Part shown: piece after piece, positions 42,634-51,610 of the stretch
How the letters are laid out: each line of letters begins with the position of its first letter
Position numbering within the stretch: the first letter of the stretch is position 1
DNA from: Streptomyces sp. TP-A0874
GTDB lineage: Bacteria; Actinomycetota; Actinomycetes; Streptomycetales; Streptomycetaceae
Direction of reading: 5' to 3'
DNA length: 64,000 nt
Assembly: GCF_001748085.1 (NCBI RefSeq)
Contig: NZ_BBZK01000004.1
Span: 62,001 to 126,000, forward strand
Notes under the pieces: generated by a model
Database searches by the model: none
The model's input: only the letters and a program-made list of their open reading frames with translations
Told to the model about the DNA's origin: nothing
Translations under genes and position numbers: made by a program

Positions 42634-43543
42634 GTCCACAGCCGGGCACCGGGCACCGGCGGCGCCGCCCCGCACAGCCGCGGGGGGCGGCGCCCCGGAG
42701 TCCGGGAGCCCGCTCGGCAGACCGACCGCCCCCGACATGAACGAAGTGGTGGGCCGGGACGACCTGCTGCTGCTCACCCTCGACACCCTCCGCTACGACG
42801 TGGCCCAGGAGCTCGCCGCCGCCGGGCGGCTCCCCAACCTCGTGCGGCACCTCCCCGGCGGGAGGTGGGAGGAACGGCACGCCCCGGGCAGCTTCACCTA
42901 CGCCTCGCACCAGGCGATGTTCGCCGGCTTCCTGCCGACCCCCGTAGCCCCGGGGCGGCATCCGCGCCTGTTCGCCGCCCGGTTCGCCGGCAGCGAGTCG
43001 ACCTCGGCGCGCAGCTATGTCTTCGACACCCCCGATCTGGTCTCCGGGTTCGCCGCGGCCGGGTACCGCACGGTCTGCATCGGCGGCGTCGGCTTCTTCA
43101 ACAAGCAGGGCGCGCTGGGCGCCGTACTGCCGGCCCTGTTCCAGGAGAGCCACTGGGAGCCGGAGTTCGGTGTCGCCTCGCCCACCTCCTTCGAGGCCCA
43201 GGTAGAGCGCGCCGAACAGGTGGTCGCCGCGCTACCGGCCGAGCGGCGGCTGTTCCTGTTCGTCAACGCGGCCGCACTGCACCAACCCAACTGGTTCCAT
43301 CTGCCCGGCGCGTCGCCGCGGGCCGGGGACAACCGCGAGACGCACGCCGCGGCGCTGGAGTACATCGACCGCCACATCGGCCGGCTCTTCGCCGCGGTCA
43401 GCTCCCGTCGCCGCTGTTTCACCATCGTCTGCTCCGACCACGGCACGGCGTACGGCGAGGGGGGCCACACCGGCCACCGCATCGGCCATCCGGTGGTGTG
43501 GACGGTGCCCTACGCCGACTTCTTCCTGGAGCACTCCGCATGA
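42620..43543 (+). CDS. STM4013/SEN3800 family hydrolase (alkaline-phosphatase/sulfatase superfamily)
   Basis: 307 residues from ATG at 42620 (GGGGGGCC upstream, overlapping the previous stop). The first 39 residues are Pro/Gly-rich but codon-biased as coding; the next ATG (42737) would give 268 residues, close to what I expect for the family. Metal ligand D55 is in TLDTLRYD. PGSFTYASHQAMF is the nucleophile loop (Thr or Ser, no sulfatase CxPxR). FVNAAALHQPNWFH and CSDHGTAYGEGGHTGH supply His/Asp metal ligands. Predicted to hydrolyse a phosphate or sulfate ester, possibly removing a group during pathway chemistry. Confidence 0.85.
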   Translation: MQSPESTAGHRAPAAPPRTAAGGGAPESGSPLGRPTAPDMNEVVGRDDLLLLTLDTLRYDVAQELAAAGRLPNLVRHLPGGRWEERHAPGSFTYASHQAMFAGFLPTPVAPGRHPRLFAARFAGSESTSARSYVFDTPDLVSGFAAAGYRTVCIGGVGFFNKQGALGAVLPALFQESHWEPEFGVASPTSFEAQVERAEQVVAALPAERRLFLFVNAAALHQPNWFHLPGASPRAGDNRETHAAALEYIDRHIGRLFAAVSSRRRCFTIVCSDHGTAYGEGGHTGHRIGHPVVWTVPYADFFLEHSA

Positions 43544-44883
43544 GCGCAAGCCCGTCCCTCGTGTCGCGCCCGTACCAGAGCTACGTCTACGCCTACCCGC
43601 ACAAGACCGCCTACCTTCCGCTGGCCGACCGCCCACCGCTGAGTGCCCTCTGGGCCGACGAGCCCAAGGAATCCCTCTCCCTCTACCTGCACATACCGTT
43701 CTGCGAGGTGCGGTGCGGGTTCTGCAACCTCTTCACCCGGGTCGGCGCGCCCGACGGCCTGACCGGCCGGTACCTGGACGCTCTCGACCGGCAGGCCGGG
43801 GCGGTGCGGCAGGCGCTGGGTGAGCGCGGTCCCGTGCGGTTCGCCAACGCGGCGTTCGGCGGTGGAACCCCCACCTTCCTCGAGGCCCCGGAGTTGGAAC
43901 GGCTCTGCGACATCGCGGAGCGTCGGACGGGGGCCGACCTCCGGGCGATCCCGCTCTCCGTCGAGGCCTCGCCGGCCACCGCCACCGCCGACCGTCTGGC
44001 GGTCCTCGCCGAGCGCGGTGCCACCCGGCTGAGCCTGGGGGTGCAGAGCTTCGTCGAGGCCGAGGCGCGGGCCGCGGTACGCCCTCAGCGCCGGGCGGAC
44101 GTGGAGGCCGCACTGGGGCGCATCCGCGAAGCCGGCTTCCCGGTTCTCAACATCGACCTCATCTACGGCATCGACGGGCAGACGGAGTCCAGTTGGCGCA
44201 CCTCCCTGGCCGCGGCGCTGACCTGGCGGCCGGAGGAGGTCTACCTCTACCCGCTCTACGTCAGACCGCTGACCGGACTGGGGCGGCACGCCGACACCGC
44301 ATCGGCCGACAGCTCCTGGGACGAGCAGCGGCTGCGTCTGTACCGCCAGGGGCGCGACCACCTCCTGGCGCACGGCTACCAGCAGGTGTCCATGCGGATG
44401 TTCCGCCGCGCGGACGCTCCGCCGCAGGGCCCGGACGACTACGCCTGCCAGACGGACGGCATGATCGGGCTGGGATGCGGCGCGCGCTCCTACACCTCCT
44501 CGCTCCACTACTCCTTCGACTACGCGGTCGACGCCCGCAGGACCCGCGCCATCATCGACGCCTACACCGCGACCCGGGACTTCGACCGGGCCGTGCACGG
44601 GCGGTACGTGGACGGAGAGGAGGCGCGCCGCCGCCATCTGATCCAGTCGCTCCTCCAGGCGGCGGGCATGCCGGTCGAGGAGTACCGCCGCCGGTTCGGT
44701 ACCGCTCCCTCCGAGGACTTCCGCACCGAACTGGAGCTCTTCGCGGCCCGCGGCTGGCTCGACGATTCCGTGCCGGGGCTGCTCCGGCTGTCCCCGGAGG
44801 GACTCGCCCATTCGGACGCGGTCGGCCCCGAGCTGTTCTCGCCGGGTGTCCGGGCCGCCATGGCCGCCTATGAGCCCAGGTGA
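43540..44883 (+). CDS. STM4012 family radical-SAM protein (HemN/HemW-like)
   Basis: 447 residues from ATG at 43540, overlapping the previous stop as ATGA. The radical-SAM triad is C55-x3-C59-x2-C62 in LYLHIPFCEVRCGFCNLF, the HemN-type signature. AAFGGGTPTFL, SVEASPATA, LSLGVQSF and LNIDLIYGIDGQT follow the HemN/HemW order, and LGCGARSYTSSLHYS is the C-terminal HemN-like domain. It is not CpoIII oxidase by context: no heme genes are nearby. It probably does radical chemistry on a pathway substrate. Confidence 0.9.
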   Translation: MSASPSLVSRPYQSYVYAYPHKTAYLPLADRPPLSALWADEPKESLSLYLHIPFCEVRCGFCNLFTRVGAPDGLTGRYLDALDRQAGAVRQALGERGPVRFANAAFGGGTPTFLEAPELERLCDIAERRTGADLRAIPLSVEASPATATADRLAVLAERGATRLSLGVQSFVEAEARAAVRPQRRADVEAALGRIREAGFPVLNIDLIYGIDGQTESSWRTSLAAALTWRPEEVYLYPLYVRPLTGLGRHADTASADSSWDEQRLRLYRQGRDHLLAHGYQQVSMRMFRRADAPPQGPDDYACQTDGMIGLGCGARSYTSSLHYSFDYAVDARRTRAIIDAYTATRDFDRAVHGRYVDGEEARRRHLIQSLLQAAGMPVEEYRRRFGTAPSEDFRTELELFAARGWLDDSVPGLLRLSPEGLAHSDAVGPELFSPGVRAAMAAYEPR

Positions 44884-45767
44884 CCGGTGTGGACCTGACG
44901 ACCCTCTACCGCGGTCCGCTCGCCTCCTGCGACTACGACTGCCCGTACTGCCCGTTCGCCAAGCGGCGCGACAGCCCCGGCCAACTGAGGGCCGACCGGG
45001 CGGCGCTGGAACGGTTCACCGGCTGGGCCGAGCGGCAGACCGAGGACCGGCTCTCGGTCCTCTTCACCCCCTGGGGTGAGGGACTGGTCCGCCCCTGGTA
45101 CCGGCGCGCCCTGGTGGCGCTCTCCCATCAGCCGCACATCCGGCGGGTCGCCATCCAGACCAACCTCAGTTGCCGCACCGACTGGCTGGCCGAGGCCGAC
45201 CTGGCGACCGTGGCCCTGTGGTGCACCTACCATCCCGGCCAGACCCCGTACCAGCGCTTCCTCGCCAAGACCCACCGGCTCACCGAGCTGGGGGTGCGGT
45301 TCAGCGTGGGGGTGGTCGGGCTGGCCGCACACCTGGAGCACGCCCGGCGGTTGCGTGAGGCCCTCCCCGACCAGGTCTACCTGTGGGTGAACGCGGCGGA
45401 GGGCCACACCTACGACGACGAGGAGGCCGACGCCTGGACCGAGCTCGACCCGCTTTTCCCGTACAGCCGCCACCCCCACCGCTCGGCCGGGCTCCCGTGC
45501 CGCACCGGGGCGTCGGTCATCTCGGTGGACGGCGGTGGCAGCGTGCGCCGATGCCACTTCGTCCGCACCGAACTGGGCAACCTCTACGACGGTTCGTACC
45601 GCGCCGCCCTCGCCCCCAGACCGTGCCCCCTCGACACCTGCGACTGCCACATCGGCTATGTGCACCTGGAGACGCTGCCGCTGTACGACGTGTTCGCGGG
45701 CGGAGTGCTGGAGCGGGTGCCGGCGGCGCTCCCCGCCACCGGCACTCGGCCGGTACCCGGCCGATGA
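44880..45767 (+). CDS. STM4011 family radical-SAM protein with C-terminal cysteine cluster
   Basis: 295 residues from GTG at 44880, overlapping the previous stop as GTGA. CDYDCPYC at 17-24 is the CxxxCxxC SAM-cluster motif. Cys207, 225, 249, 254 and 256 near the C-terminus (LPCRTG, RRCHF, RPCPLDTCDCHIG) look like ligands for an auxiliary iron-sulfur cluster, as in SPASM/twitch proteins. Such proteins often modify peptides or sugars. Last gene of the five-gene cluster; it ends 121 bp before a metallophosphoesterase gene. Confidence 0.88.
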   Translation: MTGVDLTTLYRGPLASCDYDCPYCPFAKRRDSPGQLRADRAALERFTGWAERQTEDRLSVLFTPWGEGLVRPWYRRALVALSHQPHIRRVAIQTNLSCRTDWLAEADLATVALWCTYHPGQTPYQRFLAKTHRLTELGVRFSVGVVGLAAHLEHARRLREALPDQVYLWVNAAEGHTYDDEEADAWTELDPLFPYSRHPHRSAGLPCRTGASVISVDGGGSVRRCHFVRTELGNLYDGSYRAALAPRPCPLDTCDCHIGYVHLETLPLYDVFAGGVLERVPAALPATGTRPVPGR

Positions 45768-45888
45768 GGCCGCGGGCACGCGCCGGCCGCCAGGTGGGGC
45801 GCCGTCACCGTGGTCCGGCGCCCGGGGGCGGTGGCGGACCAGCCCTTAACATCGAGCAGGCAGAGGTTGGTCCAGCAGTGGGGGAAGT

Positions 45889-46743
45889 GTGGCAGACCGG
45901 AAGCTACTCGCCGTCAGCGACCTGCACGTCGCCTACCCGGAGAACCGTGCCATCCTCGAGTCGTTGCGGCCCACGTCCGACGAGGACTGGCTGATCGTCG
46001 CCGGTGATGTGGCCGAGCAGTACGCGACGGTCGAATGGGCGCTGAAGCTGCTCAGTGAGCGGTTCGCGAAGGTGATCTGGGTGCCGGGCAACCACGAGCT
46101 GTGGACTCCCCCGAAAGACCCGGTGGACCTGCGCGGGGAGAAGCGGTACCTGCGCCTCGTCGAACTCTGCCGGGCACTGGGCGTCTCCACCCCCGAGGAC
46201 CCCTACCCGGTCTGGGAGGACGATGGGGGCCCGGTGACCGTGGCTCCGCTCTTCCTGCTCTACGACTACTCCTTCCGGGCCCCCGGCGCGTCCACCAAGG
46301 AGGAGTCGCTGCGCCTGGCCCACGAGGCCGGAGTGGTCTGCACCGACGAGTACCTGCTGCACACCGACCCCTATCCGAGTGCCGACGCCTGGTGCCGAGC
46401 CCGGGTGGCGCGGACCGAGCAGCGACTGTCCGCGCTCCCCGAAGGCACACGGACGGTCCTGGTCAACCACTGGCCGCTGACCCGGGAGCCGACCCGTGTC
46501 CTGTACTACCCCGAGTTCGCCCAGTGGTGCGGCACCGAGCTCACCCGGGACTGGCACCTGCGGTTCGGCGCGGTCTCGGTCGTCTACGGGCACCTGCACA
46601 TCCCGCGTGTCATCTGGCGCGACGGCGTGCGTTTCGAGGAGGTCTCCGTCGGCTACCCCCGCGAGTGGCGTCCGCGTCCACCGCGCCGGCACCTTCGCCA
46701 GATCCTGCCCCTGCCGCCCCGGACCGAGGAGGGGGCGCGGTGA
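45889..46743 (+). CDS. Metallophosphoesterase family protein
   Basis: 284 residues from GTG at 45889. Calcineurin-like motif order: AVSDLHVAYPEN (DxH), IVAGDVAEQ (GDxxE-like), WVPGNHELW (GNHE), VLVNHWPLTREP and VVYGHLHIPRVI (GHxH). All metal ligands are present. It hydrolyses phosphomono- or diesters. The gene follows the radical-SAM operon but has its own gap of 121 bp; coupling is uncertain. In many Streptomyces a similar gene precedes a phosphopantetheinyl transferase; none is present here. Confidence 0.92.
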   Translation: MADRKLLAVSDLHVAYPENRAILESLRPTSDEDWLIVAGDVAEQYATVEWALKLLSERFAKVIWVPGNHELWTPPKDPVDLRGEKRYLRLVELCRALGVSTPEDPYPVWEDDGGPVTVAPLFLLYDYSFRAPGASTKEESLRLAHEAGVVCTDEYLLHTDPYPSADAWCRARVARTEQRLSALPEGTRTVLVNHWPLTREPTRVLYYPEFAQWCGTELTRDWHLRFGAVSVVYGHLHIPRVIWRDGVRFEEVSVGYPREWRPRPPRRHLRQILPLPPRTEEGAR

Positions 46744-46926
46744 CCGGCACAACGGTCTCGGAAGCGTCCTGCCGAGCCGGAACCACGGCCGGTTGACGCT
46801 GTTCCCCTACTCCGTCATAGGGGAAGCTTGGCCAGGGAAGCGGCGCTCACCGCAGACGTCCCGCCGCCTCCGTGTCACACCGCCGCCGTTCTCTCGCCGC
46901 CCACGGGCGGACGGAAAGGAGATAGG

Positions 46927-47400
46927 TTGCCCACTTCGGAACGGACCGGCGCGGAGGGCGACCTTCCGCCGTTCGTCGACGAACACCGGGTACTGGTCTC
47001 GGCGCCCGTCGCCACCGTGTGGAGGGCTCTCGTGCTGCGGGCCTCCCGTTCCCACCGGGGCAGCGCCAAGACGTACGGCCGCGTGGTGGGCGCCGAGCCG
47101 CTGAAGGCCTCCGGTAGTCCCTTCGAACCGGGCGCCACCCTCCCGGGGTTCCGGGTGGTGGAAGTCGATCCCGAACGTCTCGTACGGCTGGCGGGCCGGC
47201 ACCGCTTCTCAAGGTACGCACTCGTCCTGACGCTGGCCGACCGGCCCGGCGGAGCGGTGCTCGGCGCACGCACCCACGCGGAGTTCCCGGGTCTCCTCGG
47301 CTCCCTCTACCGCCGAGTGGTCGTGGCTTCCGGCGCCCACCGCCTCCTGGTGAGGCGCGGTCTCCGGTCGCTGGGCCGCCAAGCCGAAAGCCTCGACTGA
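46927..47400 (+). CDS. SRPBCC/START-like small protein
   Basis: 157 residues from TTG at 46927, with AAGGAG (46916-46921) five bases upstream; this beats the earlier in-frame ATG. HRVLVSAPVATVWRALV is the typical beta1-alpha1 beginning of SRPBCC proteins, and FRVVEVDPERLVRLAGRHRF and ALVLTLADRPGGAVLGART are the following strands. These bind hydrophobic ligands or act as cyclases. The C-terminal helix region is basic. No tight operon; convergent with yjbQ. Confidence 0.7.
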   Translation: MPTSERTGAEGDLPPFVDEHRVLVSAPVATVWRALVLRASRSHRGSAKTYGRVVGAEPLKASGSPFEPGATLPGFRVVEVDPERLVRLAGRHRFSRYALVLTLADRPGGAVLGARTHAEFPGLLGSLYRRVVVASGAHRLLVRRGLRSLGRQAESLD

Positions 47401-47494
47401 GGCCGCGCCCGCCCGGCTGCCGTGCGGGCACCGCAACCGTCCGGGGCACCCCGGAGGCCGTTCCTCCCCGGAAGCCCCCCGCCGTCGCCTCCGC

Positions 47495-47917
47495 TCAGCC
47501 CAGGAAGCTCAGCCGGACCTGCCGCTCGGCGTTGTCGACGTTGGTGTCGACCAGGCAGACCGACTGCCAGGTGCCCAAGGCCAGGTCCCCGGCCACGACC
47601 GGAAGCGTGGCGTGCGGCGGCACCAGCGCCGGCAGCACGTGGTCCCGGCCGTGGCCGGGGTTGCCGTGCCGGTGACGCCACCGGTCATCGGCCGGCAGCA
47701 GGTCCTGGAGGGCTGCCAGCAGATCCTCGTCGCTGCCGGCACCGGTCTCGATCAGGGCGATGCCGGCGGTCGCGTGCGGCACGAAGACGTTGAGCAGCCC
47801 GTCACGGCCCCGAGCGGCCTCGCGCAGGAAGTCGCGGCAGTCCCGGGTGAGGTCGTGCACCCGCTCGCGGGAGCCGGTGGCCACGTCGACGGTACGGGTG
47901 GTGAAGTCATGAGCCAT
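47495..47917 (-). CDS. YjbQ/UPF0047 family protein (secondary thiamine-phosphate synthase enzyme)
   Basis: 140 residues from ATG at 47917. Family marks are NVFVPHATAGIALIET (His site) and WRHRHGNPGHGRDHVLPAL, with His-rich metal-binding, and LGTWQSVCLVDTNVDNAERQ. The family is a beta-barrel with a metal-dependent active site; E. coli YjbQ has weak thiamine-phosphate synthase activity, but the true role is uncertain. Convergent with the SRPBCC gene and divergent from the monooxygenase gene. Confidence 0.92.
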   Translation of the reverse strand: MAHDFTTRTVDVATGSRERVHDLTRDCRDFLREAARGRDGLLNVFVPHATAGIALIETGAGSDEDLLAALQDLLPADDRWRHRHGNPGHGRDHVLPALVPPHATLPVVAGDLALGTWQSVCLVDTNVDNAERQVRLSFLG

Positions 47918-48040
47918 GACCCCATCCTGGCTCAGGGGGGCGGTCCGCCGCCCGCGGGACCGCGGCCGGTCGGCCGGCGGGTCCGCCCGGCCGGGCCGGG
48001 AGGCGGGAAGATCCCGTACCGCCGAGAGGTTGAGCCGGAC

Positions 48041-49117
48041 ATGGAGCATGCCACCGAGCCGAACGTGGACGTCGTCGTGGTCGGTGCCGGGCAGGCCGGC
48101 CTGTCCGCCGCCTACCACCTGCGCCGGGCCGGCTACCGACCGGAGCGGGACTTCGTCGTCCTGGACCGCGCGCCGCGGGCAGGGGGTGCCTGGCAGTACC
48201 GCTGGCCCTCGCTGACCTTCGGCCGGGTGCACGGTGTGCACGATCTCCCCGGTATGCCGCTGCGCGGCGCTGCTCCGGAACGCCCCTCCTCTGAGGTGGT
48301 CGGAGAGTACTTCGAGGAGTACGAGCTCGCCCACGATCTGCGGGTGCACCGCCCCGTCGCGGTCACGGCGGTGCGCGAGGGAGACGGTGACCGGCTGCGG
48401 GTGGAGACCTCCGAGGGGGTCTGGAACACCTGGGCCCTGATCAACGCCACCGGGACCTGGGCGCGGCCCTTCCTGCCCCGCTATCCGGGCCAGCGGAGCT
48501 TCCGGGGCCGCCAGACCCACACCGCCTGGTACCGGGGCCCGCAGGACTTCGCCGGTGAACGGGTGATCGTGGTCGGTGGCGGCACCTCCGCCGTGCAACA
48601 TCTCCTGGAGATCGCCGAGGTGGCCACGGCGACCACCTGGGTCACCCGCCGCCCACCCGTCTTCCTCGAGGGTCCCTTCGACGAGCGGCGCGGCCGGGAG
48701 GCGGTGGCGCGGGTGGCGGAGCGGGTGCGCGTCGGCCTGCCCCCGCAGAGCGTGGTGTCGGTGACCGGTCTGCCCATGACGGAGGCGATGCAGCGCGCTC
48801 GGGAACGGGGCGTGCTGCGGCGGCTCCCGATGTTCGACCGGATCACGCCGGACGGCGCCGTGTGGGCGGACGGCCACACGGTCGCCGCCGACAGCATCCT
48901 CTGGGCCACCGGTTTCCGGGCCGACCTGGGCCATCTCTCCCCGCTGGGGCTGCGCGAGCACGGCGGTGGTATCCGGCTGGACGGCACCCGCGCGGTCCGG
49001 GACCCACGGGTCCACCTCCTGGGCTACGGGCCCTCGGCGAGCACGGTGGGCGCCAACCGCTTCGGCCGCACCGCGGTCAACGAACTACGGGAATGGCTAC
49101 TGGTACCGTCCGCCTGA
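48041..49117 (+). CDS. Flavin-containing monooxygenase-like NAD(P)-binding oxidoreductase
   Basis: 358 residues from ATG at 48041. Two Rossmann motifs: GAGQAG near residue 16 (FAD) and VVGGGTSAVQ near residue 180 (NADP). WQYRWPSLTFGRVHGVHDLP and WATGFRADLGHL match the flavin-containing monooxygenase/CzcO-like group seen in actinobacteria. It probably oxygenates a nitrogen or sulfur centre or acts as a reductase; substrate unknown. Ends 247 bp before lutA. Confidence 0.87.
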   Translation: MEHATEPNVDVVVVGAGQAGLSAAYHLRRAGYRPERDFVVLDRAPRAGGAWQYRWPSLTFGRVHGVHDLPGMPLRGAAPERPSSEVVGEYFEEYELAHDLRVHRPVAVTAVREGDGDRLRVETSEGVWNTWALINATGTWARPFLPRYPGQRSFRGRQTHTAWYRGPQDFAGERVIVVGGGTSAVQHLLEIAEVATATTWVTRRPPVFLEGPFDERRGREAVARVAERVRVGLPPQSVVSVTGLPMTEAMQRARERGVLRRLPMFDRITPDGAVWADGHTVAADSILWATGFRADLGHLSPLGLREHGGGIRLDGTRAVRDPRVHLLGYGPSASTVGANRFGRTAVNELREWLLVPSA

Positions 49118-49364
49118 GCGACATCCGACCGGGCGACGTCCGGCGTGCAGGTGGTCGCTGCTCCCGGCCGCTGGACGCCCCGAGGCAGCCGTACCGACAG
49201 GGCCGACCGAGGGTCAGCGCGGACCGACCGGTACGGCGAACCGGTGGGAGCGGCGGGCCGGGCTCTTTCCCGGCACCGGGCAGCTGCGGCAGTATGAGCC
49301 CTCGCCGACCGGGCGGCAGGGGCGGTCCACCACCGGGGTCGTTCCGGTGACGGAAGGAGGAGCC

Positions 49365-50138
49365 GTGCGCGTAGCCCTGTTCGTCACCTGCGTCAATGAC
49401 ACCCTCTTCCCGGGTACCGGACGGGCCGTCGTGACGCTGCTGGAACGGCTCGGTCTGAAGGTCGACTTCCCGTCGGATCAGACCTGCTGCGGCCAGCCCC
49501 AGTTCAACACCGGGTACCGACGCCTTGCCGAGCCCATGCTGCGGCGCTACGCCTCGGTCTTCGCCCGCTACGACCACATCGTCGTGCCATCCGGTTCCTG
49601 CGCGGCGATGGTGCGGGACAACTATCCGCGGATCGCCGCCCGCGCCCTGGCGGAAGGACGTGGCGAAGGCTTCGTCGAGGCCGCCGATGACATGTCGGCC
49701 AGGACGTACGAACTCACCGAGTTCCTGGTCGACGTCCTGGGGGTGACGGATGTGGGCGCCTACTTCCCGCACACCGTCACCTACCACCCCACCTGCCACG
49801 GGCTGCGGCTACTGGGCCTCGGTGAGCGGCCTCGGCTGCTGCTGGAGCAGGTCAGGGGGCTGGAGCTGGCCGAACTGCCGGCCGCCGAGGAGTGCTGCGG
49901 CTTCGGCGGCACCTTCGCGGTGAAGAACCCCGCGGTGTCGGCCGCGATGGGCGAGGACAAGGCCCGGCACGTGGAGTCCACCGGGGTGGAGGCGGTCTGC
50001 ACGGTCGACAACTCCTGCCAACTGCACATCGGCGGCACCCTCAGCCGCCGGGGCTCGCCGGTGGTGCCGGTCCATCTGGCGGAGATCCTCGCCTCGACCG
50101 AGGACTCGCCCCACGTCCTGTCGGGAGCCGCCCGGTGA
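49365..50138 (+). CDS. lutA: L-lactate utilisation protein A (iron-sulfur, CCG domain)
   Basis: 257 residues from GTG at 49365, after a perfect GGAAGGAGG site. Two cysteine-rich CCG domains: DQTCCGQPQFNTG and EECCGFGGTFAVKN, with supporting TCHGLRLLG and CTVDNSCQLH. Equals LutA/YkgE. With LutB and LutC it oxidises L-lactate to pyruvate. First gene of lutABC, linked by GTGA overlaps. Confidence 0.93.
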   Translation: MRVALFVTCVNDTLFPGTGRAVVTLLERLGLKVDFPSDQTCCGQPQFNTGYRRLAEPMLRRYASVFARYDHIVVPSGSCAAMVRDNYPRIAARALAEGRGEGFVEAADDMSARTYELTEFLVDVLGVTDVGAYFPHTVTYHPTCHGLRLLGLGERPRLLLEQVRGLELAELPAAEECCGFGGTFAVKNPAVSAAMGEDKARHVESTGVEAVCTVDNSCQLHIGGTLSRRGSPVVPVHLAEILASTEDSPHVLSGAAR

Positions 50139-51610
50139 ACGCCACCTATCTCGGGATGCCCGCCTTCCCCCGCGCCGCCGCCGTCTCCACCCGGGACGAA
50201 CGGCTCCGCGGCAACCTGCGCCACGCCACGCACACCATCCGCGCCAAGCGGGCCTCGGCCGTGGCGGAGTTGGCCGACTGGCCCGCGCTGCGCGCGGCGG
50301 GAGCGGCGCTGAAGGACCGCACCCTCCGTCACCTCGACCACTACCTGGAGCAGTTGGAAGCGGCGGTGACGGCCGCCGGGGGCCGGGTGCACTGGGCCGT
50401 GGACGCGGACGACGCGAATCGGATCGTCACGGAGCTGGTCCGGGCCACCGGGGAGACCGAGGTCGTCAAGGTCAAGTCCATGGCGACCCAGGAGATCGGA
50501 CTCAACGCCGCGCTCGCCGAGGCCGGCATCTCGGCGTACGAGACCGATCTGGCCGAGTTGATCGTGCAGTTGGCGGAGGACCTCCCCTCCCACCTCCTGG
50601 TCCCGGCCATCCACCGCAACCGGGGCGAGATCCGCGACATCTTCCGCCGGGAGATGTCCCGCTGGGGGCGGGCCGCCCCGGAGGGGCTGACCGACCGGCC
50701 CGCCGACCTCGCCGAGGCGGCCCGGCTCCACCTGCGGGAGAAGTTCCTCCGGGCCAAGGTCGGCGTCTCCGGCGCCAACTTCATGGTGGCGGAGACCGGA
50801 ACCCTGGTGGTCGTCGAGTCGGAGGGGAACGGCCGGATGTGCCTCACCCTCCCGGAGACGCTGATCTCGGTGGTGGGGATCGAGAAGACCGTGCCGACCT
50901 GGCAGGACCTCGAGGTCTTCCTCCAGCTCCTCCCCCGCTCCTCCACGGCCGAGCGGATGAACCCGTACACCTCGACCTGGACCGGCACCACCGACGAGGA
51001 CGGCCCGCGCGACTTCCATCTGGTGCTGCTGGACAACGGCCGTACCGACACCCTCGCCGACACCGTGGGGCGGCAGGCGCTGCGCTGTATCCGCTGTTCG
51101 GCCTGTCTCAATGTGTGCCCGGTGTACGAACGGGCCGGCGGCCACGCCTACGGATCCGCCTATCCCGGTCCGATCGGCGCGATCCTCAGCCCCCAACTGC
51201 GTTCCACCGCGAGCGAACTCGACGCCTCGCTGCCGTTCGCCTCGTCACTGTGCGGCGCCTGCTACGAGGTCTGCCCGGTGGCCATCGACATCCCGGAGGT
51301 CCTGGTGCACCTGCGGGAGCGGGTGGTGGAGGGCGGGCCGGCCACCGTGCGGGGCGAGAAGGTGGTGCTGCGCCCGGCGAAGGGACACGCGGCCGAACGG
51401 GCCGCGATGCGGGCCGCGGGGTGGGCGTTCCAGCGGCCCGGGCTGCTGCGGGCCGGTCAGCGGCTCGCCGGCCGCACCCGGCGGCTGCACCCGAGGCGGC
51501 TGCCCGGGCCGGGGCGGGCGTGGACGGACACCCGTGACCTGCCGGCGGTGCCACAGGAGTCCTTCCGGGACTGGTGGCAGCGGACGCGGGGACAGGGGGC
51601 GGCGCCGTGA
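50135..51610 (+). CDS. lutB: L-lactate utilisation iron-sulfur protein B
   Basis: 491 residues from GTG at 50135, overlapping the previous stop. LUD domain in the first part (VVKVKSMATQEIGLN, ANFMVAETGTLVVVESEGNG, then KTVPTWQDLEVFLQLLPRSS). Two ferredoxin-type clusters follow: CIRCSACLNVCP and CGACYEVCPVAIDIPE. The C-terminus has a domain of LutB type. Operates with LutA/LutC in lactate oxidation. Confidence 0.94.
   Translation: MNATYLGMPAFPRAAAVSTRDERLRGNLRHATHTIRAKRASAVAELADWPALRAAGAALKDRTLRHLDHYLEQLEAAVTAAGGRVHWAVDADDANRIVTELVRATGETEVVKVKSMATQEIGLNAALAEAGISAYETDLAELIVQLAEDLPSHLLVPAIHRNRGEIRDIFRREMSRWGRAAPEGLTDRPADLAEAARLHLREKFLRAKVGVSGANFMVAETGTLVVVESEGNGRMCLTLPETLISVVGIEKTVPTWQDLEVFLQLLPRSSTAERMNPYTSTWTGTTDEDGPRDFHLVLLDNGRTDTLADTVGRQALRCIRCSACLNVCPVYERAGGHAYGSAYPGPIGAILSPQLRSTASELDASLPFASSLCGACYEVCPVAIDIPEVLVHLRERVVEGGPATVRGEKVVLRPAKGHAAERAAMRAAGWAFQRPGLLRAGQRLAGRTRRLHPRRLPGPGRAWTDTRDLPAVPQESFRDWWQRTRGQGAAP

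Noticed and set aside
46740..46796. 18-codon frame starting GTGA at the metallophosphoesterase stop
   Set aside because: Too short, no family resemblance; could be a truncated neighbour, but nothing supports it.
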